Notes: generated by a model not told the origin, from the sequence alone. DNA of 64,000 nt from Ailurus styani (GCA_002007465.1 LNAC01001205.1:62699-126698), one strand, 5' to 3'; shown: positions 1 through 11,161, counted from the first letter of the stretch. Translations and numbers: made by a program.

Positions 1-1522
1 CCTGTTCCATAGGCCCCACCAAGGTGACCCTGCATGGTTCCCTAACTTTGTTATCTAGCCATCTGGAAGCTACAACTCCTAGGAACTGGTTACTAGGCAT
101 TCTTCAAGTCCTTCACTTAACTGATTTTTTTTTAAAAAATCAGATACTCTTAGCCTTAATCCCCACAGGGTTAAGTCCCCCAAAGGAACCCCGAGGCTGG
201 CTTATCCTGCATGACAAAGACTTTGGGCCCACACATGCACCAACTGCTGACAAACCCCACACCACAGCTGTGCCGCTGGGGGGTGACGGGACATGGGCAA
301 ACACTTCCAGCTCGAGCTGCTGAAATGGGGCCTCGCACATCTTTGACAGTGTTAATTACTGAATCCTCCTGGCCTGCCAGCCAGGCTTCTCCACGGAAGG
401 CCCCCGCCATGTGCAACTTGCTCCCTCTGAGCCCACATTTGGCAGCAAGCAGGCGACATTTTAAAAGATGTTTTTATTTGCTTCAGCATTTGGTTCACTT
501 CCCCACCCCACCCCCCCTTCACGCTGACACTTTGGGCCTGAAATATGTTTTCTGCAGTTGTGGCAGAGTTCCACCAGGTTCCTGAATCCTGAGTTTAAGG
601 AGATGGTTGCGGGAGGGGAGCCCCCAACCGGAATCACTGACCTAGATTTTCTATTCTGGGTCCCGCACGCAAACCTACCCCATGACACGGTCCAGGTCAA
701 GGTGTGGGAGGGGCACTTCACCTCCGAAGTCTCAGCCTATAGTTCTAGAGGCCCAGGACACACAGTACGTGGGCTCCACATTCATACATTAGATTTCACT
801 GTCCTTTCACAGTTCATACAAGAGGGAGCGTCGGTTGGGACAAGAGTGCTTTTGTGAACAGCTTCCTGCAAAAAAAGATTCCACATCACTTTTCTGCCTG
901 ATTTAACTCCATCCTTCAGTAACAGGAATTTAGCCAGCCATGCTATGAAACAATGCGAATCACAATCACAAGGCCCATAGCTTGCCATTCATTAAGATGA
1001 CTCTTTTGGCTTCCACTGTGGGTGTCCTCTTGCTCCACCATAATACCTAAGGGAATAAAAAAGAGCCAAGCCACTAAAAACAGCTACAATAGAAAGATCT
1101 GTGGTCATAGGGCCAATGCCAACACCAAAGGCATGTACCAACCGAAATGCAGATGTGCGATTTGGCAATGTGACATGGCATGTGGGCCTTTCAGAGTCAG
1201 TGAACCAAATAGGATGATGAGGGTTTTCATCTTCCAGAACTTATGCCCATAAATTCTAATTGCTAGATTGAATTCTCTTTCTTTAGAAGATTAGCTGTAA
1301 CCATTTACTATGGGCTCCTGCAGAGAGGACACATTATTCTTTTTCTTCCTTTTGGGGCCACAGTTTCAGATGGAGCAAATAGACAGGTACATGTCAGGAC
1401 ACAAATAGAATCCAGTGCTTTTTGCTAATTTATCGGAAATGTGACTGCTGGGGGTGATCCCCCAATCAGCAAATGGAAAGAAAACCATTTTTCTTATGGA
1501 CAGTGATTTAAGTTTCCTGCTT
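1..1522. other. Unique sequence, no recognised feature
   Basis: I see no gene, RNA or interspersed repeat here. Open frames on both strands are short, overlap each other and lack any family signature. Base composition is mixed, with a C-rich run near 505-520. An ancient, strongly diverged repeat could be missed by eye. Confidence 0.5.
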
Positions 1523-1579
1523 AAAAAAAAAGAAAGAAAGAAAGAAAGAAAGAAGGAAAGAAAGAAAGAAAGAAAGAAA
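1523..1579 (+). repeat. (AAAG)n microsatellite
   Basis: A run of A passes into about a dozen AAAG units with one GGAA interruption near 1554. Purine-only tetranucleotide tracts of this kind often grow from the A-rich tail of a retroposon, but no retroposon body is recognisable to the left. It creates a spurious frame rich in Lys, Glu and Arg. Confidence 0.95.
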
Positions 1580-1663
1580 TTCCAGCTAACCTACTACTTT
1601 TATACTTTGTATTTTCTACCACTTACCTTCTCCAAGAAATACAACCCTTCCCCTAAAGTTCAA

Positions 1664-2126
1664 TATTAGGGATTGAGTTGTGTCCACCCAAGATTCATAT
1701 GGTGAAGTCCCAACCCCCAGTACTCAGCATGTGACTTTATTTGGAAACAGGGTTTTTTTAGATACAATTCAGTTGAGGTCACACTGGAGTAGAAGGAGCC
1801 CTTAAGCCGATAGGACTGGTTTCCTTATAGAAAGAAGGATTTTGAACATAGAGACACTTACACAGGGAGAACTTCCTGTGAGGATGAAGGCAGAGATCAA
1901 GGTGATGCTCCAGAAGGCAAGGAATGCAAAAGACTGCTGACATACCACCAGATGCTAAAGGGAAAGTCCTGGAACAGATTCTCTCTTTCAGCCCTTGGAA
2001 GGAATCAACCCTGCCAACACCTTGATCTTGGAATTCTGGCGTCCTAAAGGTAAGACAATAAATTTCTGTCGTCTAAGCCATTCAGGTTGTGGTGCTCTGT
2101 TATAGCAGCCATAGTCAACAAATAAC
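1664..2126 (+). mobile_element. MLT1-type solo LTR (ERVL-MaLR)
   Basis: The stretch follows the MLT1 LTR pattern from end to end: a 'gattgagttgtgtccaccc' start, 'atttggaaacaggg', 'ccttatagaaagaagg', 'gaaggcagagatcaaggtg', then the polyadenylation signal in 'agacaataaatttctg' and the terminal 'gttatagcagcc'. MaLR LTRs are non-autonomous relatives of ERVL. This is a solo LTR, because no matching LTR and internal region in the same orientation lies next to it. Divergence fits an old, inactive insertion. The exact MLT1 subfamily is not determined. Confidence 0.8.
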
Positions 2127-2141
2127 TTCAATAATTGTGCT

Positions 2142-2143
<2 letters not shown>

Positions 2144-2199
<56 letters not shown>

Positions 2200-2209
2200 C
2201 ACACACACA
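2144..2209 (+). repeat. (TG)n microsatellite with GC/CA tail
   Basis: About 23 GT units are followed by 'gcgcgcgtgc' and a short CA tract. Alternating purine-pyrimidine runs of this length are typically polymorphic and can adopt Z-DNA. It lies just 3' of the MLT1 LTR. Confidence 0.97.
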
Positions 2210-2420
2210 TTCGCGTATGTGTTCTTCTCAACATTAAAATATTAAAATTCATAGGTACAATTCTCTTTGCCAGTTTTCCAGGGAAGTTTTAGACAAAGAC
2301 ACCTGCCTTAAAAGTTTAAGTGAATGGCAGGAATGAGGAAACCATATTACCTATTTTGGGGCCAATAGACTTTTTGTAGGCTTATCCCCAAGCCCTGCAT
2401 TTACCACACCGTCTTTATTG

Positions 2421-2615
2421 TTTTTTAAAGGTTTATTTATTTAATTGAGAGAGAGCAAGAGAGAGCATGAGCAGGGGAGGGGATGAGTTGAGGCAGAAGG
2501 AGGAGCAGGCTCCCTGCTGAGCAGGGAGCCCCACGTGGGGCTTGATCCAAGGACTCTAGAATCATGACCTGAGCCAAAGGCAGACTCTCAACCAACCGAG
2601 CCACCCAGGTGCCCC
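2421..2615 (-). mobile_element. CAN SINE (older subfamily), minus strand
   Basis: Read on the minus strand it starts 'ggggcacctgggtggctc' (tRNA-Lys-derived head, A box) and carries a B box of the form GATCAAGCC, then a pyrimidine-rich region and an A/T-rich tail (2421-2450 on the plus strand). It belongs to the subfamily without the duplicated 'ctgcctgcctctctgcc' stretch. No clear target-site duplication remains, which suggests an older copy. The 350 bp after it, up to 2964, hold nothing I recognise. Confidence 0.93.
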
Positions 2616-2964
2616 TCTAACATCTTCTTTAATGTCCTTCTGAGGAAAGGAGAGATGGAAATGTTGAAGAGCAGATTCCCTGGGAAAGAGGCATTGTGAT
2701 GAAAAAGTGTATGGACACTGGATCTTGCTCTCAGAAATGGCATCTGTAAGGACATGTAGATCACAGGACTTGGCAGAGTTGTTGAACTGTGGTTGGTTGC
2801 AACAAGCAATGAGATGATGAGTATCAGCTGTAACTTAAGACCAGATGCGATGGTGGAAACTAGAGGTTGTTCCACTAGTTCACTATAACTTTTCTCAGGA
2901 AAAACAACCAACCAACCAAAATTCAGAGGAGGGCTGTTCCTGGATGGGGTCAAATTTCTGTATA

Positions 2965-3247
2965 GGAAATATATATCCAGGCGCCTGGGTGGCTCAGTGG
3001 GTTAAAGCCTCTGCCTTCAGCTCAGGTCATGGTCTCAGGGTCCTGGGATCGAGGCCCGCATCGGGCTCCCTGCTCAGCAGGAAGCCTGCTTCCTCCTCTC
3101 TCTCTGCCTGCCTCTCTGCCTACTTGTGATCTGATCTCTCTCTCTCTCTGTGTCATATAAATAAATAAAAAATCTTAAAAAAAAAAAAAAGATGTACTAA
3201 ATGTAACATNAATCTTAAAAAAAAAAAAAAAAGGAAATATATATCCA
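2965..3247 (+). mobile_element. CAN SINE (young subfamily) with 15-bp TSD
   Basis: The SINE body begins at 2980 ('ggcgcctgggtggctcag') and has a B box fitting GWTCRANNC ('gatcgaggc'). The poly(A) region is split around an N at 3210. The target-site duplication is exact over 15 bp, 'ggaaatatatatcca', at 2965-2979 and 3233-3247. The perfect duplication and the young subfamily indicate a recent insertion. The tail is odd: 'aatcttaaaa' occurs twice, on either side of 'gatgtactaaatgtaacat' plus the N. This is treated separately as an assembly gap. Confidence 0.95.
3210..3210. other. Single-N assembly gap
   Basis: The only ambiguous base in the window. It sits inside the tail of the SINE at 2965-3247, flanked on both sides by 'aatcttaaaa' runs. 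The 19 bases just before it ('gatgtactaaatgtaacat') are unlike SINE tails, so the true sequence and gap length are uncertain. Confidence 0.98.
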
Positions 3248-6150
3248 AGAGGTGCAAGGAATGGGCTGCTGCTAAGCTGTCATTCAGACCCCTCTTCAGG
3301 ATGGAGCCACTCACTCCCTCAGATGCTGAGAGTGATGGCTAGAGTCCCAGAGCTGAGTCCTCCCTCACCATTGCCCTCAGGAGTAGGATGTACCCCATCC
3401 AGGGGACAGCCCACATCCAGGGAGTACAAAGTAACCAGAGGGCCCTCACAACAAAGTTTAATGATACCTTTGCTGTGCCCTGCAGTGCAAACATTCCCTT
3501 TCTGGGGCTCAGGACTTCTAGACCTGTAACACCCACAGTTCTGCAGAACCAGAAAGCTTAAAATCTCTATGTGGATCTGTGTGAGTAATCGAGTCCCATT
3601 CTAATACTACTTTAGGCTTCTGAGCCCAGGTATTCTGTCTACATAATATCATATAAGGGTCATTGATTTAGAGTGTTTCTTGGATCCTAGATGATGGAGC
3701 AGTGTCCTTGCTGAATCCTTTCCAAGCTGGAACTTCAGCAGCTCTTTGAGAATGCAATTCCTCTGATCCATCAGGCCAGCAGCTTCTGGGTGGTGCAGGA
3801 AGTGATATGATTAGTGAATCCATGGTCATGGTAATCTGTCCCTTCGTCCACACAGGATCCTTTATCCAACACGATCCTTTGTCGGTGGTTCAAATGCCCC
3901 TCGGAAGTGGAGCAGGAAAATCATAGCCATGCTTACGTGTGTTGATTGTAGTCAAGGTAAATTGCTGCTTCTTTTAAGGTTGAAATAGTCCAGTAGAATC
4001 GACTTGCCACACACTGGCTGGTCGATCTCCTTGGGGACGTTGCCACACTGGGGACTCAGTGTTGGTCTCTATCAACAGCAGTTTGGATGTTCAGCAGTAG
4101 CAATAGCTAACAGCAACTTTGGTAAGTGGGAGCCTGTAATGTCAGTTAAGTCTGTGCTGTACACAAACCAAATGTGTAAGTACCGGGTTACCTGATGACT
4201 CGGGCCCAATCCCAGGTACACCACCTCCATCTTAGATGAGACCGCTCTCTGGTTTTCCTGACTTTATAACTTGGCACATCTGCCAGATCCCAAACCATGA
4301 TGGGAAGTTCTACTCACAAGATCACTTCATATCTAGAGCAGGAGCATGCCAGGAGCTATGTTTCAAATGGTCTATAATTTTCTGGTGCAGATGGTATATC
4401 TGTGTTCCAGAAACATATGGGTCTCCACTGTGGTTCTCCTACAGTGGCTTGCCATAAATTTCATAAAGCATCTGCTTCCACCACAATATACCTATTGTTA
4501 TACCATATACTCTATATAGCACCATAGAATCTGCCAGGTCTTATAGCCCAAGCAACAGGGTTTCCTGCATTGTCCTGCACCTGAGACAGAGCTTCCTGCT
4601 AAAAGCTGTCAGCCTTCCATGTCATTTATTAAATGGTTTGGAGCAGTTTTCCCTGTGTGGAATACCTTGTTTCCCCAGTGCAAAGAGGCCTACCAGACAC
4701 TGTCTCCTTCTAAGTAGTGAGAGATGCAAGAGGCAACAATTCTTCTTTTATTTTCAGGGCAATGCTCTTATATGCTCCACTGATGTCTAAAACTTTTCTA
4801 ATATGGCTGGCGCCGGAATCTTTATAGGGTTTGTCTCTTACCCCTGGAGAAAACGTGGCTTACCAAAATGTGGAACATACTTGCTGCTTTTTGCTCATCT
4901 GATTCAATTAATATTAGGCCTTTGATATAGTGGGCCAGTGTAATGTTCTGCAGAATGTCCAGACAGTCCATGTCCCTTTGGACTAATTATGATGGAAGGT
5001 GGGGGGAGATTAACACAGCCCTGGGGCAAGACTGCATATGCATCCTTTTGCCTGTTCCACGCGAAGGCAAACTGCTGCTCACCCTCCTTCCCGGTGGGGC
5101 TTCATTCATCTGCTTTGTGGCTGCAGCCCATGTGTAAGTCTGTGTTATCCTGTGTTTGCAAAGATACCTCATCTGACAGAGGAGCTACAATTGGGGTTCC
5201 TACTTGATTGAGTATTCAGTATGCCATAGTCATTCTCCAGGATACATAGGAATTTTTCAGTGACAAGACTAATAAATTAAGTGGGGATATAATGTGGACC
5301 ATCATTTTACATACTATAGTTTTCTATGGGTATACTACTGTCTGCCGTTCTACCAGGAGGCAATGTTATTTTTTAATTTCCTCTATTTGTTGGAGGAAAG
5401 GGGCACTTTCAAATTAGACCCTGTGTCCGTGGTACTTGAAATATCTGGGCATTCCCTTTTTCCTAGTGTATGGATTCTCCAAGCATGTGTCTTAGACCCT
5501 TTGGGGAGAAGTAGGGAATTTTTATAAACTTTGTGAAATTATAGTAAGGTCCTTCTTCTTGGAAACCTGGCATCTCCTCCAGTATGTGGGTTCTGAATTT
5601 GAAGGCTGACTGGATTTGGGAGGCTGGACAAGGGATAATTACTTTTCCATTGGGGAGTTTCCCACTTCCTCTGATCTATTGTTTGCATAAATATTGACTA
5701 CTATCCTTGGCAATTATCCACCTATCTTCCCCCTCGGTTCTATTAAATATCTCCGTAGTTGTATATAGCTCAAGCACTCGACATTTCTCCATCGACCATG
5801 TTGTCATTGTTTCAGCACCTGTATTGCACTGCTGCCTAGTCTCTACGATTGGGGGATTTTACTGTCTGCGTTGCTCTTAGGGAGTCCTGTAGCAGCATCT
5901 CCTATGGTCATTCCTTGCCTTCAGAGTTTCAGATGCAACCCCCTACTGGTGCATTGCTCATCTTTTGGTCACTGGCATATACCCCCACCATCCCATGGAC
6001 TCTTCCACAAAAGAGTCAGATGGAATGCTTGCTGTCTTATCCAGCATTTCACCTAGCAACATGATCCAACACTTGGCTCTTTCCTCCCCGGTCTGCCATG
6101 GAGTCTTGGTATCCCTACTTCATTTAGTGTGAGCCTTCCTTTTGCTGAGA
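3248..6150 (-). mobile_element. Probable decayed ERVL/MaLR internal region
   Basis: On the minus strand the sequence has the look of an old MaLR or ERVL internal region, with protease-, polymerase- and gag-like word patterns but frequent stops and frameshifts. No frame exceeds about 75 codons, so nothing is translatable. It is bounded on the right by an MLT1 LTR in the opposite orientation, so it is not a simple intact provirus. I could not align it to a named family. The alternative is ordinary unique sequence. A protein search of the minus strand would decide. Confidence 0.35.
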
Positions 6151-6162
6151 CTTGTGTAAGAT

Positions 6163-6456
6163 CATTGCCAGGATAGGATAAGGATGGGGTCCTAATCCAG
6201 TAGGATTGTTGGTGGCCTTATAAGAAGAGGAAGAGAGAGACAGCCCTCTTTTTTTTTTTCTTAGCCATGTAAGGACAGATCAAGAAAGTGGCTGTCTGCA
6301 AGCCAGAAAGAGAATTCTCACTAGAACCTGACTATGCTAGCACTCTGATCTCAGGCTTGTAGCCTCCAGAACCATTAGAAAATAAAAATTTTTACTCGTT
6401 GGTTAAGCTACCCAGTCAATGGTATTTTGTTATGGCAGCCTGAGCAGACTAAGACA
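6163..6456 (+). mobile_element. MLT1-type LTR, plus strand
   Basis: The marks are 'ggggtcctaatccagtagg', 'ccttataagaagaggaag', 'agccatgtaaggacag', 'ctgcaagccagaaagag', the 'gaaaataaaaat' polyadenylation region and the terminal 'ttttgttatggcagcctgag'. The 5' part is missing or diverged. The segment 6178-6292 is closely repeated in inverted orientation at 7192-7324, including a T-rich insert after 'agccctc' (see findings). Confidence 0.75.
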
Positions 6457-6802
6457 ATGGATAAGACAAAGGATAATAATAAAGTACGCAGTAGCTATGC
6501 AATTGTTAAAATTTTTACCAATGGCGAATTCAGATGGAATACTAGTAAAAGGAAATGCATAGTCAGTGCAATATTTTAAGTATTTGAATAGTTTTGGGGA
6601 AATGCTAATCATAAAGACTATGAAATCAGATGATTCTTTCTAGGGGCCATTGATACTTTGGAGGAAACAGTAAGTTTTAAGGGTAATTAATCACCAGGTT
6701 AAGATAAGGTATGAAAGTTAGAGGGCCTCACTGACAGCATAGTAAGAGACACTCATTCAAGTAGAAGCAGAAAAAGCTGAGACTGAGGCATGGAAATTTA
6801 TT

Positions 6803-7022
6803 AAAAGGCTATCAGGGGGCACCTGGGTGGCTCAGTAGTTAAGCGTCTGCCTTCAGCTCAGATCGTGATCCCAGGGTCCTGGGATTGAGCCCCATGTCGG
6901 GCTCCCTGGTTGGTGGGAAGCCTGCTTTCCCCCCTCCACTTGTGTTCCCTCTCTTGCTGTGTCTCTCTTTCTGTCAAATAAGTGAATAAATAAAATCTTA
7001 AAAAAAAAAAAAAAGGCTATCA
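6803..7022 (+). mobile_element. CAN SINE (older subfamily) with 12-bp TSD
   Basis: The body runs from 6815 to 7010 and starts 'ggggcacctgggtggctc'. The 12-bp target-site duplication 'aaaaggctatca' lies at 6803-6814 and 7011-7022. The B box has a C-to-T change ('gattgagcc'), which should weaken polymerase III binding. The tail is '(aaataagtgaataaataaaatctt)' type followed by 14 or more A. It separates the two members of the inverted LTR pair. Confidence 0.95.
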
Positions 7023-7191
7023 TATATCCAGAGAAGGTTGAATGCTGCACCTCAACAAGTCTGCTCCTCCAAGGTCAGGTCCCTAATTCACAGAGTGGGA
7101 CTTCACACTTTGAGAGGGAAATCTGGATCAGCAAATTTAAAAGTCCTATATTCCTGGGTTACCCTGAACCCTCTGCAGAGCTGTCCATTTT

Positions 7192-7441
7192 GCCACTTTC
7201 TTGATATGTCCTTACATGGCTAAAATAAAAAACAAAAAACAAACAACAACAAAAAAGAGGGCTATCTCTCTCTTCCTCTTCCTATAAGGCCACCAATCCT
7301 ACTAGATTAGGACCCCATCCTTATGACTTGATATATCCTTAATTAGTTCCTAAAAGCCCTATCTTCAAATATAGTCACATTAAGGTTAGAGCTTCAACAC
7401 ATGAATTTGGGGGAAGAGGGGACACAGTTCAGTCTATAGCA
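7192..7441 (-). mobile_element. MLT1-type LTR fragment, minus strand
   Basis: On the minus strand the element starts at 7441 with 'tgctatagactgaactgtg' and runs through 'aaattcatgtgttgaagc', 'ggggtcctaatctagtagg' and 'agccatgtaaggacat'. It then stops matching at about 7192, so the 3' half is absent. The stretch 7220-7256 is an A/C-rich low-complexity expansion on the plus strand. It is more like the LTR at 6163-6456 than two random copies would be expected to be. Confidence 0.72.
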
Positions 7442-7445
7442 TCTA

Positions 7446-8713
7446 CTTATCACCAGTGATGGGATTCTGTTCAAGACGCCATTTTAAGATTGGCTTTCTC
7501 AGACTGTTACTGGCGCTCATTGTTGGTTTCCCCAGGAACAGACTCTTGAGATGCTGAGTTTTCATCCAGGTGATTTATCCAGGAACACTGTTGGGAGCAA
7601 CAGCTTCAGGAGGATAAGGATCAGGGTTGAAATTGATGTAGCTACAATGGAGTCACCAGTTGATCCCACAGAGAGCTTTGGAGCTTTAACAGTCATTCAG
7701 AAAAGTCCCAAATTTAGGCAAAGAAGATGAGCTTTGATGTCTCTCCATGACCAGCCTTTGGGTATGGGCTGTACTCTGAGAAGAGGGAGGTAACCTTGGG
7801 TGAGGCAGCTTTTTTTTCAGACAAAAGCAATTCCCAGAGAGGGACCTAGCTGTCAGCCTCAGCAGTCGTCACTTCCAGAATGTGGGGTAATGAGAATGTA
7901 GGTTCTGGAAGAGACCTGGATGGGTGGCACACTGCAGCATCCACAGCCCAAGACAAAAGCAGTTGGTCAAAGATTCCATGATATGGTAAGATTTACTTAA
8001 GGAAAATAGAGTAGGAAGAAGCGAGCTAATGTTTCTTAATTAAATTACTGAATTTTAAACTGCTTTTTGAAAATATTTTTGCTTGGTGTGTTTGTATTAC
8101 ACTCTAAGATATAAATAGATACCACTAAATAGATGTAAAACACTTACAAAACATAAGTCACATAAATTTTATATAATATGTGATAAATAGAACTCTTCTT
8201 CAAATTTTCTAAGAATAGAAGCTGAAAGCATTTGGAGTATTTTATTACTACTTAATCCTTTGCTTTTTTAAAAAAGAAACTATAAATTTTACTGCTTTTT
8301 ACACTAATTCCATCTTCTTGGTGAATACAACATTAAAAATTAAAAAGTAAATCAATTGTTTTTAAGTTTCATTCATTTATATCAATTTATTTATAAGTAT
8401 TGTCTGAATCAGCACACATTCCTGATTTGTATAGTCCAAAAGAGTGCAACTTACTGAAGTTGTAAATTATTGATATGGAAGAGAATTTTGCCATGACAAC
8501 TTAAAAAATATCTTGGATCCTCAAAGAGTGCTTCAGAAGTCCTTCTCGGAAACTACAAAATCTTTCTCCTATTTGGGTGTGACAACTTGAAAGTACTGTA
8601 TTTAATTCTAAGATGTTTAGAAAAACATCAGCCTTAAGCATGACTTTACACTTCGGTGGAAATTTTTACATATCCTAATTCAAACACCTCTCAGTACATA
8701 CACTTATCTATTT
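7446..8713. other. No recognised feature; AT-rich on the right
   Basis: 7500-7990 has a weak LTR-like feel ('aggaacagactcttgagatg', 'ggtgatttatccaggaacac'), but I cannot name a family. 8000-8700 is AT-rich unique sequence without long frames. Confidence 0.4.
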
Positions 8714-8947
8714 AGAATTCACTTATAGATGGGCGCCTGGGTGGCTCAGTGGGTTAAAGCCTCTGCTTTCGGCTCAGGTCATGATCTCAGCGTCCTGGGA
8801 TCGAGGCCCGCATCGGGCTCTCTGCTCGGCAGGGAGCCTGCTTCCTCCTCTCCCTGTCTCTCTGCCTGCCTCTCTGCCTACTTGTAATCTCTCTCTCTGT
8901 GTCAAATAAATAAAATCTTTAAAAAAAAAAAAGAATTCACTTATAGA
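8714..8947 (+). mobile_element. CAN SINE (young subfamily) with 16-bp TSD
   Basis: The body is 8731-8931, starts 'gggcgcctgggtggctcag', has a B box 'gatcgaggc' that fits the consensus, and ends in an A tail. The target-site duplication 'agaattcacttataga' is exact at 8714-8729 and 8932-8947. It has the duplicated 'ctgcctgcctctctgcctac' of the young subfamily. Together with the perfect duplication this suggests a recent insertion. Confidence 0.96.
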
Positions 8948-9066
8948 CGAGTGGAAGAAAGAAAAGAAAGAACAATTGTAACACAGAAAGTTAATATAAG
9001 AAATAAAATAGCAATCATTTCTCATTGCTGGAAGGAGGGACATTTTCATTCTTACTTTAAAAATGG

Positions 9067-9303
9067 GCCAAATTTATGTTTGTTAAATTCCACATGTGAG
9101 TAACAAACTGAGGGTTGTTGGGCATGGGGCAGGGGGCTGGGGTAACAGGGTGATGGTCATTAAGGAGGGCACTTGACATAAAGAGTACTGAGTGTTATGT
9201 GTAACTGATGAATCACTAAATTCTACCCTTGAAACTAACAATATACTGTATATTAACTAAACTGAATTTAAATTAAAAAATTTTTTTAAAGGTGCCAAAT
9301 TTA
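9067..9303 (+). mobile_element. 5'-truncated L1 3' end with 10-bp TSD
   Basis: The carnivore L1 3' UTR pattern is clear: 'aacaaactgagggttgttgg', 'gggtgatggtcattaagg', 'gatgaatcactaaattctac' and 'aactaaactgaatttaaatt', then an A/T-rich tail. The target-site duplication 'gccaaattta' is at 9067-9076 and 9294-9303, so the insert is only about 217 bp. Confidence 0.88.
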
Positions 9304-10060
9304 GAAATGTCACTCTAAAAAGATTTCATCTGTAGTTCTCGGACTACCTAATATGATTTAAAACCTCATTTCTGGAGATCTACACTTGTCAGTAAAGAGA
9401 AGTATTTGAAGTCTTTTACTTGGTGTGACAACTGCAAGATGCTCTTGGAGTAGGGTGTTCTGCTTTTGCCCAAACACGAGTGTGAGAGTTATACAGTCCA
9501 TCATAAACAGACTTACTGCTTACTGCTGACTCATATAAATGACTGGGACCTTTACCAGTGGCTTCGATTATACATATTAATCATTCCAAAATGGATCTTT
9601 GTGAGGAGAACACTGTTGATCTGCCTATAGGAAACCCCTATTCTAAAAAGAATTTCACCGATAACACATTGAAAAAGAATAAGATATTTCCTAACAAAAA
9701 TTATGCTGGCAATTCAAACTCCCGTGCCAACAACCACGATAATTCCTTAACCAAAACTAATTTGTCATATGAATCTCTCGCATATTTTTTCTAAAGCTGT
9801 TTCCATTTATTATCCCATATTCCCACATTGTTCTAATAAAGTTAGAGGGACAGGTTCTGGCTTTAGATGCTTTCTCTTTTCATTTCAGACTTTTCTTTTT
9901 ACACTCACATTCCTATATCCAAAGTTGTAGGCCAAACTTCTTTTCTGAGTTCCTGATCTGTATATCCATCTACCCACTGAGTATGATCTAGACTCTTCCT
10001 TTTATCCTCTCAATCGGACAAACCTTTAACACCTGTCACCCCCTGTAAGAATAGTTTTAA
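9304..10060. other. Unique sequence, no recognised feature
   Basis: The stretch is AT-rich. A 78-codon frame at 9558-9794 (Asn/Lys-rich, ending in SYESLAYFF) has no recognisable domain and no flanking processed-pseudogene signs such as a poly(A) tail or target duplication. I treat it as chance. Confidence 0.45.
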
Positions 10061-10120
10061 CAACCATTCTCTATTTCTACCCTCACTGCTTCTGCCTTAG
10101 CTTAGCTTCTCAGCATCTCT

Positions 10121-10353
10121 TGTTTGGATTATTCTTTTTTTTTTTTAAAGATTTTATTTATTTATTTGACACAGAGCAAGAGAGAGATTACAAGTAGGCA
10201 GAGAGGCAGGCAGAGAGAGAGGAGGAAGCAGGCTCCCTGCCGAGCAGGGAGCCCGATGCGGGCCTCGATTCCAGGTCGCTGAGATCATGACCTGAGCTGA
10301 AAGCAGAGGCTTTAACCCACTGAGCCACCCAGGAGGCCTGTTTGGATTATTCT
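10121..10353 (-). mobile_element. CAN SINE (young subfamily), minus, 15-bp TSD
   Basis: The body is 10136-10338 on the minus strand. The target-site duplication 'tgtttggattattct' is exact at 10121-10135 and 10339-10353. The internal B box has a first-base change ('aatcgaggc') and the head reads 'ggcctcctgggtggctcag' rather than the usual start. It carries the young-subfamily pyrimidine stretch. It is inserted in L2 sequence. Confidence 0.96.
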
Positions 10354-10469
10354 GATGGTTTCCTAATTGCTCTGTTCCCCTAAAGTTTTAGTCCCTACTC
10401 ATCTATTCTGTACATTATTTCAATGTGATGTTACTATAAAGCAAACCTAATCAGGTCATTCTTTTGGTT

Positions 10470-10635
10470 GAAAACTTTACTATGGCTTGGGAGGGTTTGT
10501 GCTATGGTGAGTGCTGTGAAAGGTGTAAGCCTGATGATTCACAGACCTGTACCCCTGGGGCAAATAATAATAAAAATAAATAAATAAAAAATAAAAATAA
10601 AAATTTTAAAAATTAAAAAAAAAGAAAACTTTACT
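10470..10635 (+). mobile_element. Very short L1 3' end with 12-bp TSD
   Basis: Only about 142 bp of L1 3' UTR is present ('gtgagtgctgtgaaaggtg', 'gattcacagacctgtacccc'), followed by a long A/T-rich tail of AAATA-type units. The target-site duplication 'gaaaactttact' is at 10470-10481 and 10624-10635. The 3' end type matches the recent L1 at 40180-40634, so this is a young subfamily. Confidence 0.9.
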
Positions 10636-10756
10636 GCGACTCCTTTATCTATAAGAACTAGTATAAGGTCCTTAGCACAGCAGAAAAGACTCACCATCAC
10701 TGGCCCTGGTTTCACTCAATCTGTAGCATCTGGCCCCTCTCTGGAGGAGCACCCAT

Positions 10757-11004
10757 CATATATGAAGTTCTTTTTTTTTTTTTTTCAGATTGTATGTATT
10801 TATGTGACAGAGAGAGAGTGGGTGAGAGTGAGAGAGAGAGCACGCAAGCAGGGGGAGAGGCAGAAGAAGAGGGAGAAACAGGCTCCCCACTGAGCGGGGA
10901 TCTCAATGTGGGGCTCTATCCCAGGACCTGGAGAAAATGACTGGAGCCAAAGACAGACGCCCAACCCACTGAGCCACCCAGGCACCCCCATATATGAACT
11001 TCTT
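10757..11004 (-). mobile_element. CAN SINE (older subfamily), minus, with TSD
   Basis: The body is 10771-10988 on the minus strand, with a 15-base T run at its left end that is the reverse of the A tail. The target-site duplication 'catatatgaa[g/c]ttc' at 10757-10770 and 10989-11002 has one mismatch. The B box is broken ('gatagagcc'). It lies inside L2 sequence. Confidence 0.93.
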
Positions 11005-11161
11005 ATCATTCTTCAGCTTCACATATGGCTCAGATCATGGGTCTATTGTCTTTGCCCAAAATTACCATCTGTGTCTCATCGAATTGGGAGAGTTCTTCCC
11101 ATAATTGTGGTTTTGTTTCTTACATCTTCTTATAAAGTTTGCTTGACCTTCCCGTTCTAAG

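Noticed and set aside
2144..2209. Frames with Cys/Val or His/Thr runs as proteins
   Set aside because: They are translations of the TG microsatellite. The same applies to 53072-53124 and 43145-43193.
9558..9794. 78-codon Asn/Lys-rich frame as a processed pseudogene
   Set aside because: There is no A tail, no target duplication and no family similarity.
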